DNA from: DAIDJD01 sp035485275
GTDB taxonomy: Bacteria > Oederibacteriota > JAJYGY01 > DAIDJD01
Length of the DNA stretch: 64,000 bases
NCBI GenBank assembly: GCA_035485275.1
Contig: DATHOE010000012.1
Span: forward strand, 1-64,000
Direction: 5' to 3'
In this document: in pieces, positions 53,955 through 62,290 of the stretch
Layout of the letters: every line of letters starts with the position of its first letter
Position numbering within the stretch: position 1 is the stretch's first letter
The notes under the pieces: model-generated
Told to the model about the DNA's origin: nothing
What the model saw: only the letters and a program-made list of their open reading frames with translations
Databases searched by the model: none
Position numbers and translations under genes: made by a program

Positions 53955-55391
53955 TTAGGACGCGGTGGGCGCAGGGTCAACGCGGCCCGCGCCCCGTTCC
54001 CAGCGCTGCCCGTCCTTGGCGTCCTTCACCATGATGCCGCGCCGCTCCAGCTCCCGGCGCAGCTCGTCGCCGCGGGCCCAGTCCTTGCGCGCCCGGGCCT
54101 CTGCGCGCTGGGCGAGCAGGGCCTCCTCCTCGGGGTCGAGCCCCGCCTTGGGCGCCCGCGGCGCCAGCAGGTCCAGGCCCAGCCAGGCGTCCATGGCCAG
54201 GATGAGGGCGGCCTTGAGCGCGGGATCGAGCTCCGCGTGCTTGGCGGTCTCCCAGACCACGGCCAGGGCGCGCGGCGCGTTGAGGTCGTCGGCCGTCTGC
54301 TCCCAGAACCTGGCCCACAAGGGGTGGCGCTTCGCCGCGTCCGCGCCGGCGGGGGCGACCCCGTCGAGCTCGGCCAGGCGGGCCTTCAGGCCGAGGCGCC
54401 CGGCGCGGGCGCCGTCGAGGGCCTCGAAGCTGAAGTGGAGCGGGGCGCGGTAATGCGTGCCCAGGCACAGGAAGCGGTAGTCGAGGGCCTCGTAGCCCCT
54501 GTCCAGCAGCGACTGCAGGGTCAGGAAGTCCCCGCCGGTCTTGCTCATCTTGCCCTTGTCCAGGATCAGGAATTCGCCGTGCATCCACAGGTTCACCCAG
54601 GGGTGCACGCCCAGGTAGGCCTCGCTCTGGGCGATCTCGTTGGTGTGGTGCACCGGGATGAGGTCGATGGCGCCGCAGTGGATGTCGAACTGCGGGCCCA
54701 GCAGCTCCAGGCTCATCGCCGAGCATTCGATGTGCCAGCCCGGGAAGCCCTTGCCCCAGGGGCTGTCCCATTCCATCAGGCGCCGGCTGTCCTTGGGGCT
54801 GAGCTTCCACAGGGCGAAGTCCTCGTGGTTGCGCAGGCCGGCCCGCGGCTGGGTGCGGGCCGCGGCCTCCTGGCCCTTGAGGTCCTTGCGCGCGAAGTCG
54901 GCGTAGCGCGGGTAGCTGGCCACGTCGAAGTAGACCCCGTCCAGGCCGACGTAGGCGTGGCCCTTGTCCAGCAGGCCCTGCACCATGGCGATCTGCTGGG
55001 GGATGTAGTCCGTGGCCTTGGGCCGGTGGGTCGCCTCCACCGTGTTGAGGCGCGCCAGGTCCTGGAGGAAGAGGCGGGTGTAGTGCGCCGCGATGTCCCA
55101 CACGCTGCGGTTCTCGCGCCGGGCGCCCTGCTCCATCTTGTCCTCGCCCGCGTCCGTGTCGCCGGTGAGGTGCCCCACGTCGGTGATGTTGCAGACGTGG
55201 TTGACCTCCAGGCCGTCGAGGCGCAGGGCGCGCACCACCAGGTCCGCGAAGACGAAAGTCCTGAGGTTGCCGATGTGGGCGTCATGGTAGACTGTGGGGC
55301 CGCAACAATAAAGGCCGACCTGGCCTGCCACGCGGGGCTCGAAGGGTTCCTGGCTGCGGGTGCGAGTGTTGTAGAGCTTGAGCGTCGGCAT
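53955..55391 (-). CDS. cysS: Cysteinyl-tRNA synthetase
   Basis: A class I synthetase of 478 residues with the zinc/HIGH region C-G-P-T-V-Y-H-D-A-H-I-G-N and the KMSKS variant K-M-S-K-T. The H-I-E-C-S-A-M segment carries the zinc ligands and the C-terminal helical DALR-type domain is complete. It is the first gene of the minus-strand run that continues with hisG. Confidence 0.97.
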   Translation of the reverse strand: MPTLKLYNTRTRSQEPFEPRVAGQVGLYCCGPTVYHDAHIGNLRTFVFADLVVRALRLDGLEVNHVCNITDVGHLTGDTDAGEDKMEQGARRENRSVWDIAAHYTRLFLQDLARLNTVEATHRPKATDYIPQQIAMVQGLLDKGHAYVGLDGVYFDVASYPRYADFARKDLKGQEAAARTQPRAGLRNHEDFALWKLSPKDSRRLMEWDSPWGKGFPGWHIECSAMSLELLGPQFDIHCGAIDLIPVHHTNEIAQSEAYLGVHPWVNLWMHGEFLILDKGKMSKTGGDFLTLQSLLDRGYEALDYRFLCLGTHYRAPLHFSFEALDGARAGRLGLKARLAELDGVAPAGADAAKRHPLWARFWEQTADDLNAPRALAVVWETAKHAELDPALKAALILAMDAWLGLDLLAPRAPKAGLDPEEEALLAQRAEARARKDWARGDELRRELERRGIMVKDAKDGQRWERGAGRVDPAPTAS

Positions 55392-55441
55392 GATCCATCC
55401 CGGCCGCTGCCCCCGCGTCGTTGCCGGGGGCGGGCCTTAGT

Positions 55442-55463
55442 GCCCCGTCCAGGGGCGTTTTTT
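55442..55463 (+). terminator. Terminator-like hairpin upstream of gpx
   Basis: GCCCC and GGGGC over GTCCA are followed by G and six Ts. It lies in the 117-base divergent gap between cysS and the peroxidase gene, in the plus orientation. It could be an attenuator or a leftover terminator. Confidence 0.5.
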
Positions 55464-55472
55464 GGAACCCTA

Positions 55473-55488
55473 TCCGGGAAATCCCGGA
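55473..55488 (+). promoter_or_regulatory. 16-base palindrome before the glutathione peroxidase gene
   Basis: TCCGGGA-AA-TCCCGGA is a perfect 7-2-7 inverted repeat, six bases before the AGGAGG ribosome site. It could be a repressor operator or an RNA hairpin acting on translation. Confidence 0.45.
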
Positions 55489-55508
55489 CCCTTCAGGAGG
55501 ACCGTCCC

Positions 55509-55997
55509 ATGACCCAGCCCAAGGGCATCCATTCGTTCACGCTCAAGGCCATCGACGGCCGGGAGCGCAGCCTCGCCCAGTACGCCGGCAAGGCCCTGCT
55601 CCTCGTCAACGTGGCCTCGGAGTGCGGCTTCACGCCCCAGTACAAGGACCTGGAGGCCCTCCACCGGAGGTACCAGGACCGCGGCTTCATGGTCCTGGGC
55701 TTCCCCTGCGACGACTTCGGCCACCAGGAGCCGGGCGCGGACGCCGAGGTCAAAAGCTTCTGCGAGCGCAACTACGGCGTGAGCTTCGACCTCTTCTCGA
55801 AGATCCGCATCAAGGACGAGCCGCGGGCGCCCCTGTACCAGTACCTCACGGCCGAAGCCGGCTTCGACGGCCCGGTGGCCTGGAACTTCGCCAAATTCCT
55901 GGCGGGCCGCGACGGCGCGGTGCTCGCGCGCTGGGACCCCAAGGTCAAGCCCCTGGCCCCGGAGATCGTCTCGGCCGTGGAGAAGGCGCTGCAGTAG
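55509..55997 (+). CDS. Glutathione peroxidase/BtuE-family thiol peroxidase
   Basis: The product has 162 residues starting after AGGAGG. The catalytic Cys39 lies in N-V-A-S-E-C-G-F-T-P-Q-Y, with the Gln of the tetrad in the same stretch. G-F-P-C-D-D-F-G-H-Q-E-P-G and W-N-F-A-K-F-L complete the family set; Cys replaces selenocysteine. The second Cys (G-F-P-C) suggests thioredoxin-dependent reduction of peroxides. No signal peptide, so cytoplasmic. Confidence 0.94.
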   Translation: MTQPKGIHSFTLKAIDGRERSLAQYAGKALLLVNVASECGFTPQYKDLEALHRRYQDRGFMVLGFPCDDFGHQEPGADAEVKSFCERNYGVSFDLFSKIRIKDEPRAPLYQYLTAEAGFDGPVAWNFAKFLAGRDGAVLARWDPKVKPLAPEIVSAVEKALQ

Positions 55998-56037
55998 GGG
56001 CCCTTGGGGCCCGGTCCGTATTTTTCCCGTCCTTCCT

Positions 56038-58791
56038 TCAGCCCGTATTTTTCATCCCCGCCGCGATGCCATTGATGGAGAGCAGGATGGCCTCCTCCAG
56101 GGCCGTCTCGGTCTTCAGGTCCGGCCGCGCGCGCATGCGCTTCAGCAGCTCGATCTGGATCATGTGCAGGGGGTCCAGGAAGGCGTTGCGCCGGTCCAGG
56201 CTGTCGCGCAGCTCCGGCTCGTGCTCCAGCAGGCCGCCCACCTGGGCCACGGCGCAGACCGCGGCCACGGCGCTGTGGTAGGCGTCCTCGATGCGGCGGT
56301 GCACCTCGGCGGATCCCGGCGCGGCGCTCAAGGCCGCGTAGCGCCCGGCGATGTGCATGTCGGCCTTCTTCAGGGACATCTGGGCGTTGTCGACCAGGTC
56401 CGCGAAAAAGGGCCAGCGCAGGTACATGCGGCGCAGGCGCTCCAGGTTGGCGCCGTTGGACGCGAGGCGCGCGCTCAGGGCCTGGCCCAGGCCGTACCAG
56501 CCCGGCAGCAGGTGGCGGCTCTGGGTCCAGGAGAAGACCCAGGGGATGGCCCGCAGGGACTCGAAATCGAACTGGGCGGAGTCGTCGCGCCGCGAGGGGC
56601 GGCTGCCGATGCGGTGGCGCGCGATCTCGTGCAGGGGCGTGGCCTGCTGGAAGTAGTCCATGAAGCCGGGCTGGGCCAGCAGGGAGCGGTAGGCGTCCTC
56701 GGCCTCCTTGGCCAGGGCGTCCATCTCCTCCTCCCAGTCCGCGGAGGGCCGCAGCTCGTCCCTGGGGAAGCCGGCGTCGAGCACGGCCGAGGCCAGGTGG
56801 TCGAGGTGCAGCACGGCCCAGGAGGCGCGGAAGTAGTGGTCGTTGACCACCTCGCCCTGCTCGGTCAGGCGCAGGCCGCCCTCCACCGTGTCGGGCGGCT
56901 GGGCCATGATGGCCCGGTGCGTCGGCCCGCCGCCGCGGCCCACGCTGCCGCCGCGGCCGTGGAAGAGGCGCAGGCTCACGCCGTGGGTCGGCGCGCCCTT
57001 GTGCAGGGCGCGCTGGGCCTGGTAGAGGTACCAGCGCGAGGCGACGTAGCCGCAGTCCTTGTTGCTGTCGCTGTAGCCCAGCATGATCTCCTGGCGGTTG
57101 TGCCGCAGGCGCAGGTGGTCGCGGTAGGCGGGGCTCAGGTAGAGCGCGTCCATGAGCAGGGGCGCGTTCTCGAGGTCCCGGCTCGTCTCGAAGAGGGGCA
57201 CCAGGTCCAGGCGGCTGGACTTGCCCGGCACGTAGATCCCGGCCTCGCGGCACAGCAGCAGCAGGCCCAGCAGGTCGCTCTGGCGGTGCGTCATGGAGAT
57301 GATGTAGTACTGGAAGGCGTCGGGGTCGATGTGCTCCAGGGTCCGCGCGGCAAGCCGCAGCGAGCCCAGGATCTCCGCGGTCCCCGGGCCCAGGCCCGCC
57401 ATGTTGCGGGCCAGGGGGCGGGGGCTGGACAGCTCGGTTTCGAGCAGGGCCAGGCGGGCGGGCTCGGCCAGTCCTTCCCAGTCCGCGCACACGCCCGCCT
57501 CCTTCAGCAGGTCCGCGACGGCCAGGCTGTGGGCCCCGGAATGCCGGCGCAGGTCCAGACGGGCGAGCTGCAAGCCCAGGACCTCGACCAGGCGGCGCGT
57601 CTCGTCGAGCACGCCGTCGGCGACGATGGCCGCGTTGTTCTCGCGCAGGCTGGCGTCGATCAGGTCCAGGTCCTCGAGCAGGGCCGCGGCGCTGGGGTAC
57701 CAGGTGCCCGGCTCCGGGGCCGAGCCGGGCACGCGCTTGAGCACGCGGCGGCCCTCCACGGCGCTGCGGCGCAGCTTCTCCAGCATGAAGGACAGCTTGC
57801 GCCGGTAGGGTTCGGCGGCGATGTCGTCGCTGAGCCGCTCGTTGAGCCGGGGGAAATTGTTCTCGTCGTCGCGCAGGGAATGGATCAGGGCCCGGCTGAC
57901 GCCCACCTGCTGCTGGCTCATGCTCAGGCGCTGGTACAGGCGCCTCAGCGAGCGCGCGTGCAGGCGCAGGGCCATGCCCCGCATCTCCGCCACCACCTCG
58001 GCGGTGACCTTCGGGGTCACGAAGGGGTTGCCGTCGGCGTCCCCGCCGATCCAGGAGCCGAAGTTCAGGAAGGCCGGCAGGCGGAAGCCGGCCTCCGTTC
58101 CGTACACCGCCTGCAGGTCGAGCTGCCAGCGGCGGTACAGCTGTGGCACCGCCCGCACGAGGCTTTCCTCGAAGTAGAAGAGGTTGCGCCTGGCCTCGGT
58201 GAGCACGGAGGGCCGGTCGCGGCGGACGTCGTCGCTCTGCCACAGCACCACCAGCTCCTCCAGCACCCTCAGGCGCCGCGCCTCCTGGGTCTCCTCGTCG
58301 AGGCCCTCCTCCAGCAGGGCCGCGGCGGCGGTGGTGAGGCGGTGGAGGATGTCCTGGGTGGTGCGCCGCCGGCTCTCCGTGGGATGGGCCGTGAACACGG
58401 GCGTGATGCGCGCGGCGGAGAAGTAGGCGCGCAGTTCAGCGGCCGGGACGCCGCGCTCGAAGAGGCGCTTCAGGGACTGGCGCAGCACGCTGGGATGGGG
58501 CCGCGCATGGGCGTGCAATTTCTCGGCCAGGTTGGCCATGCCGAAATAATGGGTGAAGGCCTTGATCAGGACCACCAGGTCGGCCTCGGCCAGGCCCCCC
58601 ACCCAGGTGCCCAATTCCTCCAGGCGTTCGGGGTCGCCGTTCCTGCGGAAATCGCGGGCCAGGCGCCGGGCGCGTTCGACCCGCTCCAGGGCCTCCTCGC
58701 CCTCCTGGCGCGCGACGACTTTGCCCAGGTTGCCGGCCAGAGAGCGGACTAAAAACGAAAGGGTATTGGCATTGTTCATAGGATCGGACAT
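56038..58791 (-). CDS. ppc: Phosphoenolpyruvate carboxylase
   Basis: PEPC makes oxaloacetate from PEP and bicarbonate, refilling the TCA cycle. The 917-residue product has the catalytic His in F-T-A-H-P-T-E-S, G-G-D-A-D-G-N-P-F-V, G-Y-S-D-S-N-K-D, F-H-G-R-G-G-S-V-G-R-G-G-G-P-T-H and the C-terminal K-N-T-G. The start is probably the ATG at 58791; 58779 is an alternative. It is a single gene, convergent with the peroxidase. Confidence 0.96.
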   Translation of the reverse strand: MSDPMNNANTLSFLVRSLAGNLGKVVARQEGEEALERVERARRLARDFRRNGDPERLEELGTWVGGLAEADLVVLIKAFTHYFGMANLAEKLHAHARPHPSVLRQSLKRLFERGVPAAELRAYFSAARITPVFTAHPTESRRRTTQDILHRLTTAAAALLEEGLDEETQEARRLRVLEELVVLWQSDDVRRDRPSVLTEARRNLFYFEESLVRAVPQLYRRWQLDLQAVYGTEAGFRLPAFLNFGSWIGGDADGNPFVTPKVTAEVVAEMRGMALRLHARSLRRLYQRLSMSQQQVGVSRALIHSLRDDENNFPRLNERLSDDIAAEPYRRKLSFMLEKLRRSAVEGRRVLKRVPGSAPEPGTWYPSAAALLEDLDLIDASLRENNAAIVADGVLDETRRLVEVLGLQLARLDLRRHSGAHSLAVADLLKEAGVCADWEGLAEPARLALLETELSSPRPLARNMAGLGPGTAEILGSLRLAARTLEHIDPDAFQYYIISMTHRQSDLLGLLLLCREAGIYVPGKSSRLDLVPLFETSRDLENAPLLMDALYLSPAYRDHLRLRHNRQEIMLGYSDSNKDCGYVASRWYLYQAQRALHKGAPTHGVSLRLFHGRGGSVGRGGGPTHRAIMAQPPDTVEGGLRLTEQGEVVNDHYFRASWAVLHLDHLASAVLDAGFPRDELRPSADWEEEMDALAKEAEDAYRSLLAQPGFMDYFQQATPLHEIARHRIGSRPSRRDDSAQFDFESLRAIPWVFSWTQSRHLLPGWYGLGQALSARLASNGANLERLRRMYLRWPFFADLVDNAQMSLKKADMHIAGRYAALSAAPGSAEVHRRIEDAYHSAVAAVCAVAQVGGLLEHEPELRDSLDRRNAFLDPLHMIQIELLKRMRARPDLKTETALEEAILLSINGIAAGMKNTG

Positions 58792-58895
58792 TTTGCCTGG
58801 ACTAAATCCGCGGCGCAACGGATTCCGGGCGCCAAGCCCCTCGAAGTCCGGGCTCCAGGGGTGCTATGATCGGGCTTCCTTTTCGCGAGAGACGC

Positions 58896-59756
58896 ATGGC
58901 GGAAGCGCCCATACTGGCCCAAGGCTGGACCGATTATTCCCTGCTCGACGCCGGCGACGGCATGAAACTGGAGCGCTGGGGCCGCTGGACCCTGGCGCGG
59001 CCGGATCCGCAGGCCCTGTGGCCGCCCGCCGGCCCCTGGAAGGACTGGCACGCCTGGTACCACCGCTCCTCCCAGGGCGGCGGGGCCTGGGAAAAGCGCC
59101 TGGAGCTGCCGGAGGAGTGGAGCGTGGCCTGGGGAGAGCTCAAGTTCAAGGTGCGGCCCACGGACTTCAAGCACACCGGCATCTTCCCTGAGCAGGCCGC
59201 CAATTGGGGCTGGCTGATGGAGCAGGCCCGCGCGGCCAAGCCCATGAAGGTCCTCAACCTCTTCGCCTACACCGGGGCCGCCACCTGCGCCCTGGCCTCG
59301 GCCGGGGCCGAGGTCACCCATGTGGACGCGGCCAAGGGCATGGTGGCCTGGGCCAAGGAGAACGCGGCGCTGAACGGCCTGCAGGAGGCCCCCGTGCGCT
59401 GGCTGGTCGACGACTGCCAGAAATTCGTGGACCGGGAGATCCGGCGCGGGACTTTGTACGAGGGCCTGATCCTGGACCCGCCCAGCTACGGACGGGGCAA
59501 GGAGGGGGAGGCTTGGAAGCTGGAAAAACACCTGTGGCCCCTCCTGAAGTCCTGCGCCCGCCTGATGTCGCCACGGGCGCGCTTCGTGGTGCTCAACGCC
59601 TACACGACCGGCCTCTCGCCCCTGGTCCTGGAGCACCTGCTCGCCTCGATGATGGCGGGGAGGGCGGGCTCGGCCAGCGCCGCGGAGCTGTGCCTGCCGA
59701 TCGCCGGGGGCGGCCTGCTGCCCTGCGGGGCCACCGCCCGATGGTGCGCGCTCTAG
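58896..59756 (+). CDS. RlmI-like class I SAM-dependent methyltransferase
   Basis: The product has 286 residues from the ATG at 58896. It has the H-T-G-I-F-P-E-Q-A region, the SAM loop N-L-F-A-Y-T-G-A-A-T, V-D-A-A-K-G-M-V-A-W-A-K-E-N-A, and L-I-L-D-P-P-S-Y-G-R-G. These mark the rRNA cytosine-C5 methyltransferase (RlmI/K) group, but the usual PUA domain is absent, so the substrate is not assigned. Its end overlaps the transglycosylase gene. Confidence 0.88.
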   Translation: MAEAPILAQGWTDYSLLDAGDGMKLERWGRWTLARPDPQALWPPAGPWKDWHAWYHRSSQGGGAWEKRLELPEEWSVAWGELKFKVRPTDFKHTGIFPEQAANWGWLMEQARAAKPMKVLNLFAYTGAATCALASAGAEVTHVDAAKGMVAWAKENAALNGLQEAPVRWLVDDCQKFVDREIRRGTLYEGLILDPPSYGRGKEGEAWKLEKHLWPLLKSCARLMSPRARFVVLNAYTTGLSPLVLEHLLASMMAGRAGSASAAELCLPIAGGGLLPCGATARWCAL

Positions 59757-60496
59757 GGCGGGTCTGGGTCCTCGTCGCCTGCGGGGTCCTGGCGGCGCTG
59801 GCCTTGTGGCAGCTGTTCAGCCTGCCCGACACGCGGCCCCTGCGCGACTCCGCCTGGATGGAGCGGCGCTTCGGGCTCAGCGGGTGGACGCCGCTGAAGG
59901 ACTGCTCCAAGGCGGCGGTGCGCGCCATCCTCCTGAGCGAGGACGACACCTTCTACCGCAACGACGGCCTGCGCCTCGACGCCGTGGGTTCGGCGGCCTG
60001 GGACGACCTGGTCCATCTGCGCTACCGGCGCGGGGCCAGCTCGCTCACCCAGCAGGTGGTGAAGAACGCCTTCCTGGGCAAGCAGAAGACCCTCATGCGC
60101 AAGGGCCGCGAGATGCTCCTGGCCCAGAGGGCGGACCGCCTGGTGGACAAGGAGACCCTGCTGGAGGACTACCTGAACCTGGCGGAATGGGGCCCCCACC
60201 ACGAGCGCGGCATCGCCTGGGCCTCCCGCGCCTACTTCCAGTGCTCGCCCGCGGAGCTCAGCGCCCGCGACGGCGCCCTGCTGGCCTGGCTGCTGCCCGA
60301 CCCCGGCGGGCGCTCGCGCCTCCTGCTCAAGGGCCGCCTGCCCGCCTCGGCGAAACGGCACGTCAAGGAGCTGCTGGCGCGCATGCGCGCCGGCGGAGCG
60401 ATTTCGGCGGACGAGCTGGCGGCCGAAGAGGCCCTCCCCTACCCCTTTGAACGCGGCTCCGCGCCTCCGGGCGGGGGGCGAGGAGACGCAGAATGA
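59741..60496 (+). CDS. mtgA: Monofunctional peptidoglycan glycosyltransferase (GT51)
   Basis: The product has 251 residues. After one N-terminal membrane anchor (V-L-V-A-C-G-V-L-A-A-L-A-L-W) comes the GT51 domain: S-E-D-D-T-F with the catalytic Glu, G-A-S-S-L-T-Q-Q-V-V-K-N, and Y-L-N-L-A-E-W-G with the second Glu. It has no transpeptidase domain. It polymerises lipid II into glycan strands on the outer face of the inner membrane. It overlaps the methyltransferase gene by 16 bases. Confidence 0.9.
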   Translation: MVRALGRVWVLVACGVLAALALWQLFSLPDTRPLRDSAWMERRFGLSGWTPLKDCSKAAVRAILLSEDDTFYRNDGLRLDAVGSAAWDDLVHLRYRRGASSLTQQVVKNAFLGKQKTLMRKGREMLLAQRADRLVDKETLLEDYLNLAEWGPHHERGIAWASRAYFQCSPAELSARDGALLAWLLPDPGGRSRLLLKGRLPASAKRHVKELLARMRAGGAISADELAAEEALPYPFERGSAPPGGGRGDAE

Positions 60497-60534
60497 CACC
60501 CAAACGCGCGGGCCGCGGCCCGATCAAGGCCTGA
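60493..60534 (+). CDS. Possible 13-codon mini-gene between mtgA and the kinase
   Basis: ATG at 60493, overlapping the mtgA stop (ATGA), has GAGGAGA at 60479-60485 and reads 13 sense codons (M-T-P-K-R-A-G-R-G-P-I-K-A) to a TGA at 60532-60534, four bases before the kinase start. It could be a translational coupler, or chance. Confidence 0.3.
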   Translation: MTPKRAGRGPIKA

Positions 60535-60538
60535 GGCG

Positions 60539-62290
60539 ATGGCGGGACTGCGCACGCGCATGGCGGCCTGGACGGCCCTGATCGCCCTGGTGACCACCGG
60601 CGGCCCCGGCTACTTCCTGACCTGGCGCGCCTACAAGGCCCTCAGCGCCGACGCCTACGAATCCCAGCTCAACCTGGCCCACAGCCTGGCCGCGGAGATC
60701 GACGACCAGCTCTCGGAGTCCATCGGCGCGGTGGAGGCGGTGGCCTCGCGGCCCTCGGTTCTCAGCCGCAGCGGGGCCCTGGTCCCCAGGCTGGCCCTGG
60801 TGGCCAGCACCACCGAGCAGCTGGACGACCTGCTGGTGGCGGACTGGGACGGGGACCTGCTGGGCCGCGCGCCGCGCGACGAGCCTCCGCCCGACTTTTC
60901 CCTGGCGGACCGCATGCAGCTGGTGCGCCTGGCCGAGGCCAGCCAGGGCCAGACCATCAGCCTCGTGCACACCTACGCCGGCGGCCAGCTCGTGCTCAGG
61001 CTGGCCCGGGCCATGGGCAAGCACGCCGCGGCCATGGGGCAGCTGCGCCTGGAGTCGCAGGGCATCGGCAACCTGGAGGGCCTGCGCCTGGGCACCACCG
61101 GCTTCGCGTACCTGGCGGACGACCAGGGCCGGCCCCTGGTCCTGCCCACCCTGGCCAAGCGCCTGGGCGACAGCGACCCCGCGGCCCTGGCCTTCGGTTT
61201 TTCGGGCAAGGATTTCGTGCGCGAGGAGGACAACCGCCGCGGCCGGGACCTTCTGGCGGTGGCCCCCCTGGAGTCCCTGGGCTGGGCCGTGGCGGTGCGG
61301 CGCTCGCTCGACGAGGCCCAGGCCCCCGCGCGGCGCATGCTCCGGGACCTCGTCGTGTTCATAGGCCTGGCCATGCTCCTCAGCGGGATGCTGGTGCTGG
61401 CCGCGGCCCGCCCGCTGGTGAACAACCTGCTGGCCCTGGCCGCGGCCGCCGGACGCATCGAGGCCGGCGAGCTGGACTCCCCCGAGCTCGGGCGCCTGAA
61501 ATCCACGGACGAGGTCGGCCAGGTGGCCGGCGCCCTGGCGCACCTGGGGCGGGCCCTGGAGGCCCAGAAACTGGAGCGGGAACGCGCCCTGGCGCGGACC
61601 CTGCAGGCGGAGAAGCGGCTGGCCGCCAACGAGCGCCTGGCCGCCCTGGGCCAGCTGGCCGCGGGCCTGGCGCACGAGCTGAACAACCCCCTCATGGTCA
61701 TCCACGGCGCCGCGGCCGAGGCCGGCGCGCTGTCCCGGGCCAAGGCCCGGCCCTGGCTGGAGCGCGTGCGCAGGGAGAGCGAACGCTGCTCGCGCCTGGT
61801 GCGGGAACTGCTCGAATACGCGCGGCCGCGGCCCCCGCGCTCGCGGGCCTTTGACATGGCGCTGCTGTGCCGCGAGGTCTTCGACGCGGCCGGCACGGGC
61901 AGGGACAAGCGCTATGAGCTGCGCCTGGTCGCGCCCAAGCCCGTGGTGCGGGCCGACCGCGACCAGTTCCAGCAGGTGCTGCTCAACCTCTTCAGCAACG
62001 CCATGGACGCCATGCCCGCGGGCGGGCCGCTGGACGTGAAGCTGGCCGGCTCGCCCAAGGGCTGGCGCCTGACGGTCCGCGACGCCGGGCCGGGGGTGCC
62101 CGCGCGGTCCCGTGAGACGATCTTCAGGCCCTTTTTCACCAGCAAGCCCAAGGGCACGGGCCTGGGGCTGGCCATAGCCCGCAACCTGGTGCACGGCCAC
62201 GCCGGCAGCCTGCGCTGCCTGCCGCAGCGCGGCGCGGGCGCCTGTTTTGAGGTCCGCTGGATGTCCCCTTTTAAGGAAGAACATGGCTGA
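60539..62290 (+). CDS. Sensor histidine kinase with periplasmic sensor domain
   Basis: The product has 583 residues. A membrane segment near residues 12-30, a periplasmic domain at about 32-262, a second membrane segment at about 268-290, and HAMP follow. HisKA carries the phospho-acceptor His379 in L-A-H-E-L-N-N-P-L, and the ATPase domain has N-L-F-S-N-A-M-D-A, D-A-G-P-G-V-P and G-T-G-L-G-L-A-I-A. The sensor resembles a Cache-type fold, but the ligand is unknown. It overlaps its response regulator by eight bases, so they form a pair. Confidence 0.93.
   Translation: MAGLRTRMAAWTALIALVTTGGPGYFLTWRAYKALSADAYESQLNLAHSLAAEIDDQLSESIGAVEAVASRPSVLSRSGALVPRLALVASTTEQLDDLLVADWDGDLLGRAPRDEPPPDFSLADRMQLVRLAEASQGQTISLVHTYAGGQLVLRLARAMGKHAAAMGQLRLESQGIGNLEGLRLGTTGFAYLADDQGRPLVLPTLAKRLGDSDPAALAFGFSGKDFVREEDNRRGRDLLAVAPLESLGWAVAVRRSLDEAQAPARRMLRDLVVFIGLAMLLSGMLVLAAARPLVNNLLALAAAAGRIEAGELDSPELGRLKSTDEVGQVAGALAHLGRALEAQKLERERALARTLQAEKRLAANERLAALGQLAAGLAHELNNPLMVIHGAAAEAGALSRAKARPWLERVRRESERCSRLVRELLEYARPRPPRSRAFDMALLCREVFDAAGTGRDKRYELRLVAPKPVVRADRDQFQQVLLNLFSNAMDAMPAGGPLDVKLAGSPKGWRLTVRDAGPGVPARSRETIFRPFFTSKPKGTGLGLAIARNLVHGHAGSLRCLPQRGAGACFEVRWMSPFKEEHG

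Noticed and set aside
55772..58243. Alternative minus-strand frame inside ppc
   Set aside because: The ppc frame has all catalytic motifs and a normal end. The alternative is Pro/Arg/Ala-rich.
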